Assembly: GCF_019649055.1 (NCBI RefSeq)
Contig: NW_026570260.1
Coordinates: forward strand, 992,001 to 1,056,000
Origin: Paramacrobiotus metropolitanus
Taxonomy: Eukaryota > Tardigrada > Eutardigrada > Parachela > Macrobiotidae
Direction: 5' to 3'
Length of the DNA: 64,000 bases
The position numbers were made by a program, and so were the translations under genes. This document shows positions 24,191-35,975 of the stretch, piece after piece. Each line of letters opens with the position of its first letter. Positions within the stretch are counted from its first letter, which is position 1. The notes under the pieces were generated by a model that worked only from the letters and a program-made list of their open reading frames with translations, was not told the DNA's origin and did not search any database.

Positions 24191-25257
24191 AGAACTGTAC
24201 AAAAGCAGTGTTCAATTTGCCGAACTGAGGCTGACGGCCTTTTCGAGCCCATGCTAAACTCAGAAAACGCGTGCAGAATCTTTGAAATCAACATCCTGCA
24301 GGGTGCATGCATTTTATAAATTCTTGCTTTCAACCGAAACAATATGGGTTTTGTGTGTTGATGTTGCATGATCTTTATTATTATCTGGGCTAATCTTTTT
24401 ATTGTTAGCATTTTACTGGAATGATCATTTTGTTGTTAACATTTACCGGAAACATCGATAGTTCAAGAAAGAATGGAATTAATGTGCTACTCGTTCTCGT
24501 AAAATAATGTTGGCCACTTGTTTTCGTAGTCATTCACCCAGTTTTGATTGCTACTCGTAGTCTCGAAGAGTACGAATTCTTACTTTACTATTTGTGAAAA
24601 CAGCCGCACAAAACTTCCATTGTTGCAAAGCTGCATTATTGCTAGGTGACCTTCCTCTACTCAGGGTACGTACTTCATTGCTATACAGTACTTATGCTTT
24701 ACTCTACAACAACAACTACTCTGTACTACGAGGTACTTCCTTCCAAACGCTGACTATTATAGTGTATTAGCGTTAGACTGGCTTTCGCGTGCGCGTGTAT
24801 GACTAATAAACTTTTTACTTTCAGTTTTACGGAAAAGTTTTTTTTCAAAATTACGATGTTCGAATTATTCCCCTTGCAGTACTATGATCCGACAATGTAC
24901 CACTGCAATACTCTGTCTGCTTCGGTCAATTTTGGTCGAGCAGACTATACAGCTTATTTACGAATTTCCTTGCAAGAGCGCTTTGCACGTGTCTAGAAAA
25001 GTTCCAAAGAACCATAAAGGTCTTCGATAGTTCTTGCCAGAATTCGAAGTACCTTGACAACACATTAAAAGGTTCTCTGTAATTTATCCCAGAACATTAA
25101 AATCACTGCTGCTCTCTGGTGCGCTTCGATTTGGATTGTCAATTTTATTATATTCGTATTTTTTTCCGGACCGAAAGTGTGGTTTGTTGAGGGTTTCACG
25201 GTTTTATCACTGTTGTATTCATATTAATTTTTGCACTGATTTATTCTCAACGGTCAA
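24191..25257. other. Intergenic, no gene seen
   Basis: AT-rich spacer between two plus-strand genes. Short open frames here have no domain-like composition. No repeat structure noticed beyond short GTAC-rich words. Confidence 0.5.
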
Positions 25258-26862
25258 ATGGCGGATTCCGGGGGCGGCGGGCGCTTCGCTAATTTCAGCG
25301 TAAATCAACGCTGGCCTAACCACATTAACATCGATGTGTTCCGGCAGACTCTGTGTCAGGCCTCCGACGGTGACCTTTTCTTACGCTGCAACGAACTGCA
25401 AGAGCGCTATTCGCGTCTCAATTGTGCCATCCGCGAGGGCAAAGCGTTGAAATTAGAGCTGACCCGGCAGTGTAGCGATCACATTTATCATCTCGAAACG
25501 TTTGAGGAAGAAATTAAGCAGCTGGAAAGTGCTGTACAGGAGAAGCAAATCAAGGTGCGATAATAGCAATCATCATTGTCATTTTAGAGTGCACACTCTT
25601 TTCTGGCCGTCGTATGTTTGTGCGATGCTCTTCCAGGAATTCAAGATAAGGTTTGAGAAGGTTTTATCAAAACGTAAAGTCGAGCACCTTCTGTAATTTG
25701 AAAAGGTCACACAGGTTTGTCGCAGTAGCCAGCCGTTTCTTTTGACCCCAGAGAATTCATCATAATGCGTAAATCCCAGGGATAAATTTACAGTCCCGTT
25801 GTCTGCAGGTGGAGGAGAACAAGCAAACTGCCACCCAGTACAGCTGTGAAGCCCATCTACTGATGAACCAACCGCCACCCAAGCTCCCACCGCCCGAGGA
25901 TACCTCAATCGCCGGTGACCTGGCCAGGCTGAGCGATCAGATCTTTGAAATGTATGCAGCACTGTTGGTGTTGCGCGCCGGTGAGATCGTGCTCTTCGAA
26001 GACATGAAGAGTCAGATCGAGAAACGTCCCGCCTGCACGCGCAATGTCAAGCATCAGATTAAGGAGCTGCGTAAAAAGATTCGCGAGTACGAGCACACTA
26101 TTCTTAATCTGACCAACGAGCAGAAGAAGTGGAAGGGAACACTGAAAGCCGGCAAGCTGAATATCTGTCGCCGCGCCAGGGTGCAACATAACGGTTTGAA
26201 GGAAGAGGCGGGCCGACTGAAGCGGACTATTGAGCTGTTTGATGAGGAGAAGGCTAAATTAGGAATTATTACGCGAAATCTCGAGGATGCACTCAACACA
26301 ACACTAGGTGAGCAGATAAGCATGAAATACATTAGCGGCTGAAAAAACAATCAATAAATTTAACGGAATGCGTTTAGGTGAGCAAGAGCTAGCGGACCTA
26401 ATGGAGCACTTTGAGCCTTTAGTTGACCCCAACAACCAGATCCACACCGCCGGAGAACAGGCTGGTACCAACGGCAAGAACCTCTTCAAGCAGCCAAAAC
26501 CCGCCGCATCCACTATGTCGGGCATGCGCCGCATGTCTGGCGTAGCGGCCACCTCTGTAGAGCAAGCCGAAAAGGTCAACCAGCTGCAGAAAATGTGGCT
26601 GGATAGCGTGGCCACCCGTGTGAAAATGGAAGGCAACGTGATGCGCGGTAACTTCGATATCGAGCTGCTGGAAGCGGCGCTGACTGCAGAAAGCTACTAC
26701 GACAACAAGAAGCCGGACTGTGAACGCCGAAGGATGGTCCGCACCATCGTGGCTAAGGCGGTTAGTGATGAATTGCTGGGATTCAAAGAGGCTGACCTAG
26801 CCGAATACTTCGATCCGGATGTGAAGTTCCCGGGCAGAAACCGCTGTATGGAAGTGCATTAA
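25258..26862 (+). CDS. Coiled-coil protein, 426 residues
   Basis: Three exons in phase: 25258-25554, 25809-26307 and 26378-26862. Exons 1 and 2 are long charged helices (LELTRQCSDHIYHLETFEEE, KHQIKELRKKIREYEHTILN, RLKRTIELFDEEKAKLGIIT) typical of coiled coils. The last exon is a non-coiled domain of about 160 residues (MWLDSVATRVKMEGNVMRGN, DELLGFKEADLAEYFDPDVK). No signal peptide or membrane segment. I do not recognise an orthologue. The neighbouring axonemal genes make a cytoskeletal role possible but unproven. AATAAA occurs at 26981. Confidence 0.75.
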
Positions 26863-26980
26863 AGCACCCCACTGAAAGCGATACTGGGGCCTTATTTTAA
26901 TTTTTTAACTGTGTTATGCTTTTTGGCTATGGGACCTACCAAACTGTAGCGCTGACACAAGTGTGGGTATGTACAACACC

Positions 26981-26986
26981 AATAAA
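26981..26986 (+). terminator. Polyadenylation signal AATAAA
   Basis: AATAAA about 120 bases after the stop codon of the coiled-coil gene ending at 26862. The next gene converges from the other strand at 27177. Confidence 0.5.
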
Positions 26987-27176
26987 ATTTGCAGCAGTTT
27001 CCTTTCCGCTGTCCCGCTGATGTTCACTTTCGTTATCCCAAGAAAACGAGAAGGCGAAAAAGGGATCCAAAAAAACTTAACTTATTAGGGTTACCACTGC
27101 CAGCGAAGCGTGCTCAACACTCTCTCTAAGACCGACAATTTAAAGGGAGTCAGTCTCTCGGTTGTTAGCTGTACTG

Positions 27177-27818
27177 TCACATTGGCACGTGAACGTGGTA
27201 GTTTGTGGGGCAAGAAACGTACCGTTCTCGAGCCACTTTATTACACATTTCTTGTCCAATTACCGCAATAATAATCAACATCGCGCACACCAAGGCGCCA
27301 TCATGTTCGCCAAGAACGCCAGAATTCGTTGCTTTGGGAGCGACACACCGACCAAGTCCCGTGTCCGTGCTCGTGGTGTTAGTGGCGCTAATTGTGTCGT
27401 TCGTGCTGCTGAGGGTTTTTTCGTTGCAGTTTTCCCCATAACAATAACACTCAGTCTCCTCCATCAGCTTCACCCCTGTGGTGCTATCATAGGTGTTCCT
27501 AAAACAGTAGCTATAGGAATGGGACAGAGCTTCCTTGGGACGCTCTCCAGGACGGGCGCAGCGCTTCTCCAAGAGGCGCACAGGGCGAGGGTAAGTGTCG
27601 ATCCGCCGGTAGGAGAAGCAGGCGTTAATGGCCTTATCGATACAGTCCACCACCTGAGCCGCTGCACAGGGTGGGGCATCCTGGACGGTCGGAAGGCTGT
27701 ATAACTTCACACCGGTCGTTTCGTAGCACCAGGAACATTGTAGAGCGTCTATAGTTGTTCCCGTGCTAATTGACATAACTGCACAAAACATAACCGCAAA
27801 ATTTGAGCCTTTGATCAT
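27177..27818 (-). CDS. Ly6/uPAR-like secreted protein 1
   Basis: Single exon, 213 residues. A hydrophobic N-terminus (about residues 1-25) is followed by the LU-domain opening ALQCSWCYETTG, paired cysteines (CAAAQVVDCIDKAINACFSY), and the closing block ETECYCYGENCNE, where C..C plus CN is the three-finger signature. A Ser/Thr/Asn-rich stretch with several N-x-T sites and a second hydrophobic segment (ALVCAMLIIIAVIG) follow, consistent with membrane or GPI attachment. It starts the minus-strand Ly6 cluster from the left. The frame runs on about 20 residues past the hydrophobic segment, unusual for a GPI signal. Confidence 0.75.
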   Translation of the reverse strand: MIKGSNFAVMFCAVMSISTGTTIDALQCSWCYETTGVKLYSLPTVQDAPPCAAAQVVDCIDKAINACFSYRRIDTYPRPVRLLEKRCARPGERPKEALSHSYSYCFRNTYDSTTGVKLMEETECYCYGENCNEKTLSSTNDTISATNTTSTDTGLGRCVAPKATNSGVLGEHDGALVCAMLIIIAVIGQEMCNKVARERYVSCPTNYHVHVPM

Positions 27819-28250
27819 GGCCGGTTGGGAGACGCATAATCGGCGGCACTACCGCCGTTTAATGAAAAGTAGCATGTATCTTCATACATGCACTTAATCC
27901 GATCAGTTAAATTCATGAGAGCAGGGGTTCAATAGCAGTTTCCGAGCAAGCGCAAGAAACATTTGGGTGGCCTTGTGATGGTCTTACATGGATATGTGAT
28001 TTTTTGACGTCACACTATCACTATTCACCATAGTATTCGTCTCAAATTTTAGGAAAAATTCACAATTACCCGGTACGTCTTGCAACGAAACGATCGACCC
28101 AAGCGAGTATCGTCAAATACGTGTGCAATATCATTGCTACATATACAGTACTACTGTACAGTTGTACTAGTACTTACAAGTAAGTATAAAAATATTGTAC
28201 ATTATGCAGGCCGCCGGAAACATCTAAATTTACTGATGAAACGGATGCTT
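27819..28250. other. Spacer between Ly6-like genes
   Basis: 432 bases upstream of Ly6-like gene 1 and downstream of gene 2. GTAC-rich words around 28140-28200. No further gene seen. Confidence 0.4.
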
Positions 28251-28927
28251 TTACCATTCCCGCAGTTCATCGGCAATAAGTGTTACAAGATGAAGTATCA
28301 GGAACAACTGAAAACCGGGGAAACATGCCCGAACATGGGCAGAATTATCGTCATATTCAAAATCCCTAGTACAGGGAATGATATCCGGCGACGGCGTAAG
28401 CAGCGTTTTGACCTTCTCATCGTTTTCTTGCCGATCATTGCACAGATCGCTCCAGCAATAACACGTGACAATCTTTTTAATCAGTTCTCCTTCTACGTCA
28501 AAGTCATCGCTGTCAAAACATAACCTTCCCACCGCGACTCCCGCTAACGGGGCTGGCCGCTTATTGCGAGCGCAGTCTTTCGTGAGGGTGCTATACTTGC
28601 TTAAGCCTATGCTCTGCTTCTCCGCAAACTCCCTCACAATTTGTAGCACACAGGTAGTGGCATTTGGGCAGGGCGGGGCGAAGGGCTCCCTGCAGGGGGG
28701 AGCGCCCACGGGGGCTCTAGAATGGGATAATAGCTTTAAAAGTTGTAGGACTTTGACCGCTTTGTAAATTGTACGGTTTGTACCCACCTCGTAGATTTCG
28801 GGACTTGGCCTTCTCCGTCCCAGCAACGATGGCACTGGATACCTTTGGTTATGGTGAACAATTCAGCCACGTTGACGGCTAACAGAATAAAGTGTGCCTT
28901 TGAAAAGCTATCGATAAACATATTCAC
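28251..28927 (-). CDS. Ly6/uPAR-like secreted protein 2
   Basis: Two exons in phase: 28927-28788 and 28716-28251. Exon 1 holds the signal peptide (FILLAVNVAELFTI) and the LU opening IQCHRCWDGEGQVPKS. Exon 2 carries the remaining cysteines, the closing block IVTCYCWSDLCND, and a C-terminal hydrophobic tail (FQLFLILHLVTLIADELREW) that looks like a GPI-attachment signal. The intron within the LU domain distinguishes it from the intronless neighbours. Its opening resembles that of the gene at 34136. Confidence 0.75.
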
Positions 28928-29453
28928 AATCGTGCGGATGCTTGGTGGACATTGGGGGATCTGGGCATTTTTCAGTTCTTAATTGGCACAACCATAACAA
29001 CTATCGTGCTGTATCGTTTGTCACATTAAAACAAAGAAGCTGAAGTGCGAAATGAGTGAGCTGTTGCATGAGATGTCATACTGTATATTATGTACATGTA
29101 GTAGTAATTCCAGCATTTGGGTCCATTCATTATTCATGCGGAGACAGCAGAGTGCAAAACTGATCCCTGGTCGGACTTGCAATTGCTCATACAACAATAC
29201 CAGCAAAGCGTTCTTCTGAAGCCGCAACAGGTAGTTGGCTAATTAAAGTGCAAGTCTGTACGGATATTATGAAGATATGACGGAAAATTTATATCAAGCG
29301 ATAACTACCTTCCACCAAAACTATTAGAACAAATTAAAATTAATCTGATCAAAAGCAAGACAGCCTTGCGCTTGGAGGTCGAAATTTTCAAGCTTTATTA
29401 AAGCAAAGCGCGCACTGAAATTAATGTAACGGGCAATTCGTCGTCGCTTCTAA

Positions 29454-30099
29454 CGAGGGAGATACCCGAACACGTCCGCGTCAGATCAGCATACACTTGG
29501 TAACATTAGAATCCTTAGAATTTCAGCTATTTTCTTCGATAATCAAAACACCCCCAGATAAAGAACTCGAGTTTAGGGATCTCTGAGAAGCTAACACAGA
29601 TATGATGGCTGACTTCCATTGAAACGTCAGCAGACGCCATACAGAGCTATACGGCGCCTCTGTACGGATGTGAGAATGCGCAACCGTCTTTCAGCGAGAA
29701 GTTAATAGCGCTTTATCGATGGCTATCGCAGTTTTTAACTCATTAAGCGCAACAGCATCGACTGGCTGCATAGAGATCAATGCAACCGCGGATGCTGGTG
29801 CGCGCGATAGGGCAAAACAGGTGAGACAGCCGTCAACAAAATTAGTACAGAATTAACGGATTGCAGCCAGACTATGCGTGCCGCATGGCGTATCTAGGCT
29901 GGACACTGCGTATGGCGTCTGCTGACGTTTCGATGGAAGTCAGCCATCATATCTGTGTGAGCTTCTCAGGGATCCCTAAACTTGAGTTCTTTATCTGGGG
30001 GTGTTTTGATTGTCGAAGAAAATAGCTGAATTTCTAAGGATTCTAATGTTACCAGATGTATGCTGATCTGACGCGGACGTGTTCGGGTATCTCCCTCGT
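29454..30099. mobile_element. TIR element with about 187-bp inverted arms, TAA target duplication
   Basis: The left arm (29454-29640) begins CGAGGGAGATACCCGAACAC. The right arm (29911-30099) is its reverse complement with scattered mismatches, ending GTGTTCGGGTATCTCCCTCG. The core of about 270 bases is non-repetitive and has no transposase frame. TAA flanks both ends. A TAA/TTA target duplication is typical of PIF/Harbinger-type MITEs, so that class is suggested. Confidence 0.7.
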
Positions 30100-30317
30100 A
30101 AGATGGCAGAAGTTTTCCTAATTATAAGACTGAGATGTTGAGATTTAGAGCAGCCTTCCGTAACGACTGCCGACGTGCCGTTAAACAAGATACGGCGTAA
30201 GTTTCGATAATATGTGCTGCTTCGGGCGTGTGTTTTTATGCAGCGGTGCAGAAATGAACGGTCCCGTGCTGCGTTGCTGCGTTAGCCGTATTCCGAGTCC
30301 AGCACGATGTATGATAT

Positions 30318-30756
30318 TGTAACGCGGGCGGTTATGCCGGCGTTCTAGTGGGTTGGCGTGTTGACCGTACCACGATGTTGTGTCGGCTGTTGATGGAAAT
30401 GTCGGCACTGCCGGGCGTAAGCTCAGCAGTGAATCGGAAGTGGTTTTACAGTGACAATGACGAGCGGGATGATGGGTGCATCATCCCGAGGAGTCAAACA
30501 CGTCGTTTTCAGGCATTTAATCAACAAGCGTACAAGCAGGACAAGCGGGTTACAAGCTAGGCAAGCGTGGCAAGCATCCATTCAGAGGATTCTCTAATGA
30601 AAAGTCTGATCCATTCTCTTAAACATTTACCCGGTAAAAGTGTAGAGAAAAAGAAGGATGAATCACTCAGTTACACGGTGAGAACAACAACCAATGAACA
30701 GTAAAGAAAACCAACAACACTGTAAACAAGGCGGTCACTCGATTACTCTCGTTACA
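30318..30756 (-). mobile_element. Solo LTR of the retroelement at 48766-51174
   Basis: Inverted copy of the LTRs at 48766-49200 and 50731-51174, running TGTAACGCGGG...CTCTCGTTACA. It is flanked by ATAT on both sides (30314-30317 and 30757-30760), a 4-base target duplication. A lone LTR with intact target duplication is the product of recombination between the two LTRs of a full element. Confidence 0.85.
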
Positions 30757-32393
30757 ATATAGCCAGCAGCACGATGTATGATATAGCCAGATGTATGTTG
30801 CAGCTTTGTGCAGAATGGTTACTGGTTACTGTCTGCACAAACCGAATAAACCAGCTACCGGGGAGAGCGAGTTTTCAGAATTTGACTGCTTTTTTCTGAT
30901 GCAGAACCCCGGAAATTAGGTATTACGGCTTTTTGCTGTATTGCCGTCACATTCTGCCGTCCGATTCCACTATGCAGCACCAATTACTTTTCAGTTGATG
31001 GAGTGCAATCTAGCCGACACTCGTACTGCTCGTCGGCAGTGGTATCTAGGACTGGAAAATAGTTCCTGGTGCTGGCTTTCTGTTTTCCCAGAGAACCAGC
31101 AGGTTTTTGCATTAAGGGACTGCGGATGCGTGATGACAGTTACGGTTTGCTGCCAGGAACTATTAGCGCAATGACCTTGCCTTAGCGCTGGAACGAGTAC
31201 TTAATAGATTTGGAAAGGATGCCCCTGGCGTAGATTTCGCAGTATTTATTATTTTGCTTACGTAGTACTTAAAAACTAAAACTGAATACTTTAGTGAGAC
31301 AGTGCCATTTAAGCAAAGTTCGAAATACATGAACAGCACCAGATAGAGATCCAGGTCTGTAATCGGTTAGTAAGTCCCAAGCTGCTGCTGCTTGATATTG
31401 ATATGCAAAAAAGTACGTGGAAGGGGCTCTTCATTTAGCGATGTGAACGCAAGGCTAAGCCTTTTCTTAGATATCCTGAATAAAGTTATGTACAATAAGG
31501 TACTTAGGTTAGTACTGTAGTATCTGTAGATCGGAGTCGGCCATATGCTAAAGTACATAATTATCTGGATTTCTTACGATTTCATTATTATTATTATACA
31601 AAGCTAAAATTATTGAACTAGAACTACCACATCTGTGACCTTTGCCGTATATTTATTCTTCGCATTCTCTTTATTTTTTAGCTTGCAATAGCATGCTGCA
31701 CCTTTTTTTGCTGTCACGTTTGCAGTACAAGTACTATAGTAGTTGCAAAATGTTGAAGCCAAACTGGCCCAAGCATAGTCTAGTAAAAGGTCACCCGAAC
31801 AAATTGAACCACCCTCTCATTGAACCACAATGCCAAACTACTGCATCCAACATTCAGAAGCAGCGCTGCCACACGAGCTTTCCAGCAAGCCATAGAAAAC
31901 TGGTGGCGAAGGACTGGCTTTAGACGATATTAGGAGCTCGTGCTGATGTTAACCACCGCAACAAAGAATAAGACCAGTTTAAAATCGTTTATGGCAGTTG
32001 AACTAGCCGTACTAGCGGTGCAGCTGCAGCAAAATCGCAATACTACCACCTGTGGAAGCAGCGCCAGATAGAATTCCCTGTCTACAACAGGTATGCAAGT
32101 CCGCTGCTGCTGCTGCAAGAATATATTGTGCGATGGTGTGTCTAGTAGATTCTGCGCATCCGCAGCCAAATTCGTTCGAAGTACATATGTACGGTATTTC
32201 CCGACGATTTTATTGCGCGAATTCAGGTAGGAAATGTGAACCGTTCGGTTAAGTACTTTGATGTGTGTTGGAATCCGCTGCACCTGTTGACGGCTTCTTA
32301 CTCAGGTGATTTAATGAACTGAGACAGTCAAGATATCAAGCACAGCGTGCGAATGACACGCGCTGTACGAAACCTGCCATCGCCAGTCGAGAC

Positions 32394-32954
32394 TCAAGAG
32401 TACAGCACACTGATTACACCCGGGACAACCCACCGCCATGCACCGCTGCTTTGCACCCGGGAACAAACGCTCTGCGGATCATCAGTTTCCTCCAGGAATT
32501 CTTTCAGGCAGGCTTTCTTCACCGTGCTGTTATCCCGTGCGAGAGGGTTGAGGTCGTCATTACACAAACCAGTAGAGCACCAGCATAAGATCCTTTTAAG
32601 ATCCAAATACATATTGGGTCCGTAGTTGTACGTCACTTCGCAGTAGCGGTCCACCCGGGTAAGCGCAATGGCCGGTCCGCTAGGGAGCTTGCTCCCCGGT
32701 TTGGGAGCACAATTTTTGAACACTAGTGAGGTACTAGTAATATTGGGTGTTTCCTTCGATACGTCAAATTGCACCACGCAAACGGAGCGGTCGGTTTGCT
32801 GGCAGTCGACGGTGGTCTTGGCCGAGCAAGGCAAAATCTGCTTGTTCGGAGTAGTCGTTTCGGCGCACGTGTAGCAGTAGATACACTCCACCGTATGACG
32901 AAGTAGGTTCAAGGAAATTAATGCAATTGCACTGCATAGGTACAGTGTCACCAT
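32394..32954 (-). CDS. Ly6/uPAR-like secreted protein 3
   Basis: Single exon, 186 residues. Signal peptide (LYLCSAIALISLNLL), LU opening ECIYCYTCAETTT, SVCVVQFDV, then RYCEVTYNYG and the closing ILCWCSTGLCNDDLNPLARD. N-linked sites are present. It is a close paralogue of the gene at 34847, sharing the YCYTC opening and the CNDDLNPL closing block. The C-terminal hydrophobic stretch (WVVPGVISVL) is short, so GPI anchoring is less clear. Confidence 0.8.
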   Translation of the reverse strand: MVTLYLCSAIALISLNLLRHTVECIYCYTCAETTTPNKQILPCSAKTTVDCQQTDRSVCVVQFDVSKETPNITSTSLVFKNCAPKPGSKLPSGPAIALTRVDRYCEVTYNYGPNMYLDLKRILCWCSTGLCNDDLNPLARDNSTVKKACLKEFLEETDDPQSVCSRVQSSGAWRWVVPGVISVLYS

Positions 32955-34135
32955 AATGATGTGTTGATTAACCAGAAAAACGGGGAAAGGGAAAGTACGT
33001 ATGAAAACATGTGAGCTTTCATAGGAACGCGGAATGCAAAAAGCGGGATAAGTACTTGTGGCAAAAATCAGCCGACTTAAAACTCATTACTACATTCTTC
33101 TGTTGCGGTTACACTGGATAGGTTTTGGCCTGCCGTTAGTTATTTGGAGCAATTGTTCAGGCAACACCCAAATGGCAAGCAGTTTCACGAAGATCACGGT
33201 CGTTTAAAGTTGTTTTCTTAGAATCCATCGTTTTTGTTACACTACAGATATGCTGTACAGCAAAGATCCTCTTAATGCATGTCCTGTTCCAAAATCCTCA
33301 GCATTATGGTGGTTTTTTGCTGCAACGTCTTCGCAATTCACATTCTGCAAGACTGATTCCGGTACACTGTTTAAATCGCTTGTGCCGTTATCGATGCATC
33401 GTTATTTAGCAGCTGAGATCCCGTGGAGTAACGGTGTTGGTCATTATACAGACTTAAAGCCCTTAATGTTGGCTGATGAGAATTGTTTGTTGGTCTGCCA
33501 GTTAAGCTTTGCTGACAGAAACTATCAACCAGCGCAATGCGCCTTTGTCGTATCTGTGTGGGAGTAAGAATTACTCGTAGGTCTTGAAAAAGTGAACATT
33601 TGGCTGGAACTTCTCCATAATTTGTGTACACGTAGTCCTGAAGACCAAAACAAACATCAAATTTTAATTTTATTTGAGTCAGTAACATCTCAACAAGAAA
33701 TTAGATTGGATTGCCCACCGCCAAGCAAGCAGTATCTGTACGGTTGTGGCAAAGCCGCAAGATGTCTTCCAGAATCATACCGGAGTGAGATCTTGCATCA
33801 GAGTGAGACCGTCTTCACACATGTCAGCGTTCAGCTGTTGCTTGATGCCGTGAATGCAGTGCAGTGAATTTGTGACAAAATATCTCGCGACTTTATTTCA
33901 GCCTGGCCATTATTGAATTACCACAACCAGATCTGGGGCCGCTGCCGTATGATTTATTTACGTAGTATTCTCTAAAGATGTACAATGTAATTACGTAGTT
34001 TTCTTGGAGTAACATGGTGCATTTGTTTCTGCTGCCGTGCTTGTCGTGTACGGAAATGCCAAACGTACCGCCATGCAGAAGACCATTCCGTAATTAATCT
34101 AATCATCTATACAGCTAACCATTAATTCTGTGGAA
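32955..34135. other. Spacer in the Ly6-like cluster
   Basis: About 1.2 kb. It contains a copy of the dispersed word ACGTAGTCCTGAAGACC (33629-33645), also seen near 10833 and 11030. No supported gene. Confidence 0.4.
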
Positions 34136-34807
34136 CTATCCAACCACGAAAAAGCAGCAAGCCATTTGCAAACCTATCCAAACATGAAGCAGCGTTCCCA
34201 CACCAACCTCCCAGCCCGACTTGCCAAATCGATGGTGAGAACTGGCCTTAGAGCTTCGAGGTTTCAGAGGAAGGCATGTCAGCAGATCGTCGTCTGTGTG
34301 AAGAGGACCCAACTCCACAGGCATGGTTTCGTTGTTGCACAGTTCGTCTAAACAGTTGCAGACATACTCCTTTGTGGCGGAGCTTCCGTCCACCATGTAA
34401 CCCGCTTTGACCTTGCATCTTCGCCTTAAGACCACCTTCGTTTTTGGGCTGGTGTAAGGATCGAATTCACCTTTCAACGAGCAGCGCTTCTCCACGATTC
34501 TGTGGCGCGGTGCTCGGAAGTTGAGGGTGACGCGCGTATGGCAGGCCAAGGTGCCTTCCACACAGGCAGTCATCGCGGGATCGTCGCACTTGGGTGTCTC
34601 CTCCTCGGGCACGTTCTCTGCTGTGGGTACCTGGCCTGTGGCTTCGAAGCATGTATGGCAGTGTAAGCTCTGGGCGACGTGGATTATGTTGGTTAATGCA
34701 ATCAAAGCTCGCAACACCATCAGATTATGTTCCCAAAAATCCATAGTGTTACGAAAAACATCATGCGAATTGATAGCATAGAAAAGGTGCGTGCCAAATA
34801 ACCTCAT
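34136..34807 (-). CDS. Ly6/uPAR-like secreted protein 4
   Basis: Single exon, 223 residues. The first Met gives a rather long leader; the in-frame Met at MDFWEHNLMVL or MVLRALIALT would place the signal peptide right at the N-terminus. LU opening SLHCHTCFEATGQVP, cysteine pairs CDDPAMTACVEGTLACHTRV, closing YVCNCLDELCNNE, and a hydrophobic C-terminus (LLHVWIGLQMACCFFVVG) fitting a GPI signal. Its CxxCxxxxGQVP opening groups it with gene 2 at 28251. Confidence 0.78.
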   Translation of the reverse strand: MRLFGTHLFYAINSHDVFRNTMDFWEHNLMVLRALIALTNIIHVAQSLHCHTCFEATGQVPTAENVPEEETPKCDDPAMTACVEGTLACHTRVTLNFRAPRHRIVEKRCSLKGEFDPYTSPKTKVVLRRRCKVKAGYMVDGSSATKEYVCNCLDELCNNETMPVELGPLHTDDDLLTCLPLKPRSSKASSHHRFGKSGWEVGVGTLLHVWIGLQMACCFFVVG

Positions 34808-34846
34808 TGTTTACACTTCAACTTCTCTTCTGTCGCGGGCGGCACT

Positions 34847-35431
34847 TTACCAGGTTGCGTTTCTTGGTGATGATCGCACAATACTAAACAAACCAACTAT
34901 AAGATACAACCACGCAGCGTCACTCTGCACCCGGGAACACCCGCTCTGTTGATCACCGTCTTCCTTCAGGAAGTCCTTCATGCAGGGACTCTTCACCGTG
35001 GTGTTTTCTTGTGTGAGAGGATTAAGGTCATCGTTACACAATCCAGTATTGCACCAGCAATGAATGCTTTTATAGGCCAGCAGCTGGGCTCCGTAGTCGT
35101 ACAACACTTCGCAATAGCGGGCCACTCGAATTAGCGCGCTGGCCGCAGCGGTTTCGAGCTGTTCCCCCTCCTTGAGAGGAGCACAATTTTTTGTGACAGT
35201 GTAGGTGATATTATTAGGTTTTAGTCGGGAGTGGGTCGCTGCTTCAAATTGCACTACGCACACGGTTCGATGGGTTAACTGGCAGTCGACGCGGTTTGTT
35301 GCCGAACAAGATATATTTTCATTCCGGTTAGTCGTTCCGCTGCACGTGTAACAGTAAACACACTCCGCTGTATGAGAAAGCAAATTCAAAGAAAACAAAG
35401 CAAGCGCGCTAGATAGATGCACTGTCAACAT
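34847..35431 (-). CDS. Ly6/uPAR-like secreted protein 5
   Basis: Single exon, 194 residues. Signal peptide (LTVHLSSALALFSLNLL), LU opening ECVYCYTCSGTTN, CQLTHRTVCVVQFEA, RYCEVLYDYG, closing HCWCNTGLCNDDLNPLTQEN, and a hydrophobic tail (WLYLIVGLFSIV). It is very similar along its length to the gene at 32394. The gene at 34136 lies between the two copies. Confidence 0.8.
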   Translation of the reverse strand: MLTVHLSSALALFSLNLLSHTAECVYCYTCSGTTNRNENISCSATNRVDCQLTHRTVCVVQFEAATHSRLKPNNITYTVTKNCAPLKEGEQLETAAASALIRVARYCEVLYDYGAQLLAYKSIHCWCNTGLCNDDLNPLTQENTTVKSPCMKDFLKEDGDQQSGCSRVQSDAAWLYLIVGLFSIVRSSPRNATW

Positions 35432-35975
35432 ACTGGCGCCTTGATTAGCAAAAAAAAAGGAAAAAATCTTTCAAAGCAAACTATAGAAAACTGTTGTTTA
35501 AATCAATAAATAAGCACATTCATGGAAACGCGTACCATCACAGGGCTGACAAGTATGTGTGGCGAAAATTATTCGACTGGATGTGTGCTTATGTTTATTA
35601 GGTTGCGGTGCGCTTTGATGTGTGGATTGTTTGGCTTGCCATTTATTTTATTATTAACTCTGGAAAAATTACTTTCGCAGCATCCCAGATCTCGAAAACA
35701 CTCAAATTTCCGGTATATCATAGTTTAATTTTGGAATCCAGCTACATTGTTTCACTATCTGTATGTTGCCCAGACAAACATCCTGTCAATATACAATCCG
35801 TGAACTTCAAACAAGTAGAAGACCATAATCGGGCTTCGGTTATTTTTATTTATACTGCATCCAGCTTCGTAAGCTTTATAAGAAAGTTCAATAATTAGTA
35901 CAAAATGTTTTAGTTTTGCTTTGCAAACACTCTAGCGGCACTGGTGAAACTAGACCTGCAGACTGTAGGTGCAGT
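35432..35975. other. Spacer in the Ly6-like cluster
   Basis: AT-rich sequence between two minus-strand genes. No supported feature. Confidence 0.4.

Larger units (their letters stand above)
28928..32393. other. Element-rich gap in the Ly6-like cluster
   Basis: 3.5 kb without a supported gene. It holds a TIR element (29454-30099) and a solo LTR (30318-30756). The remainder (30760-32390) has only short frames without domain features. Confidence 0.5.

Noticed and set aside
30181-30560. Coding frames at 30181-30560 and 48988-51267
   Set aside because: The same frames recur in every LTR copy and are just LTR sequence.
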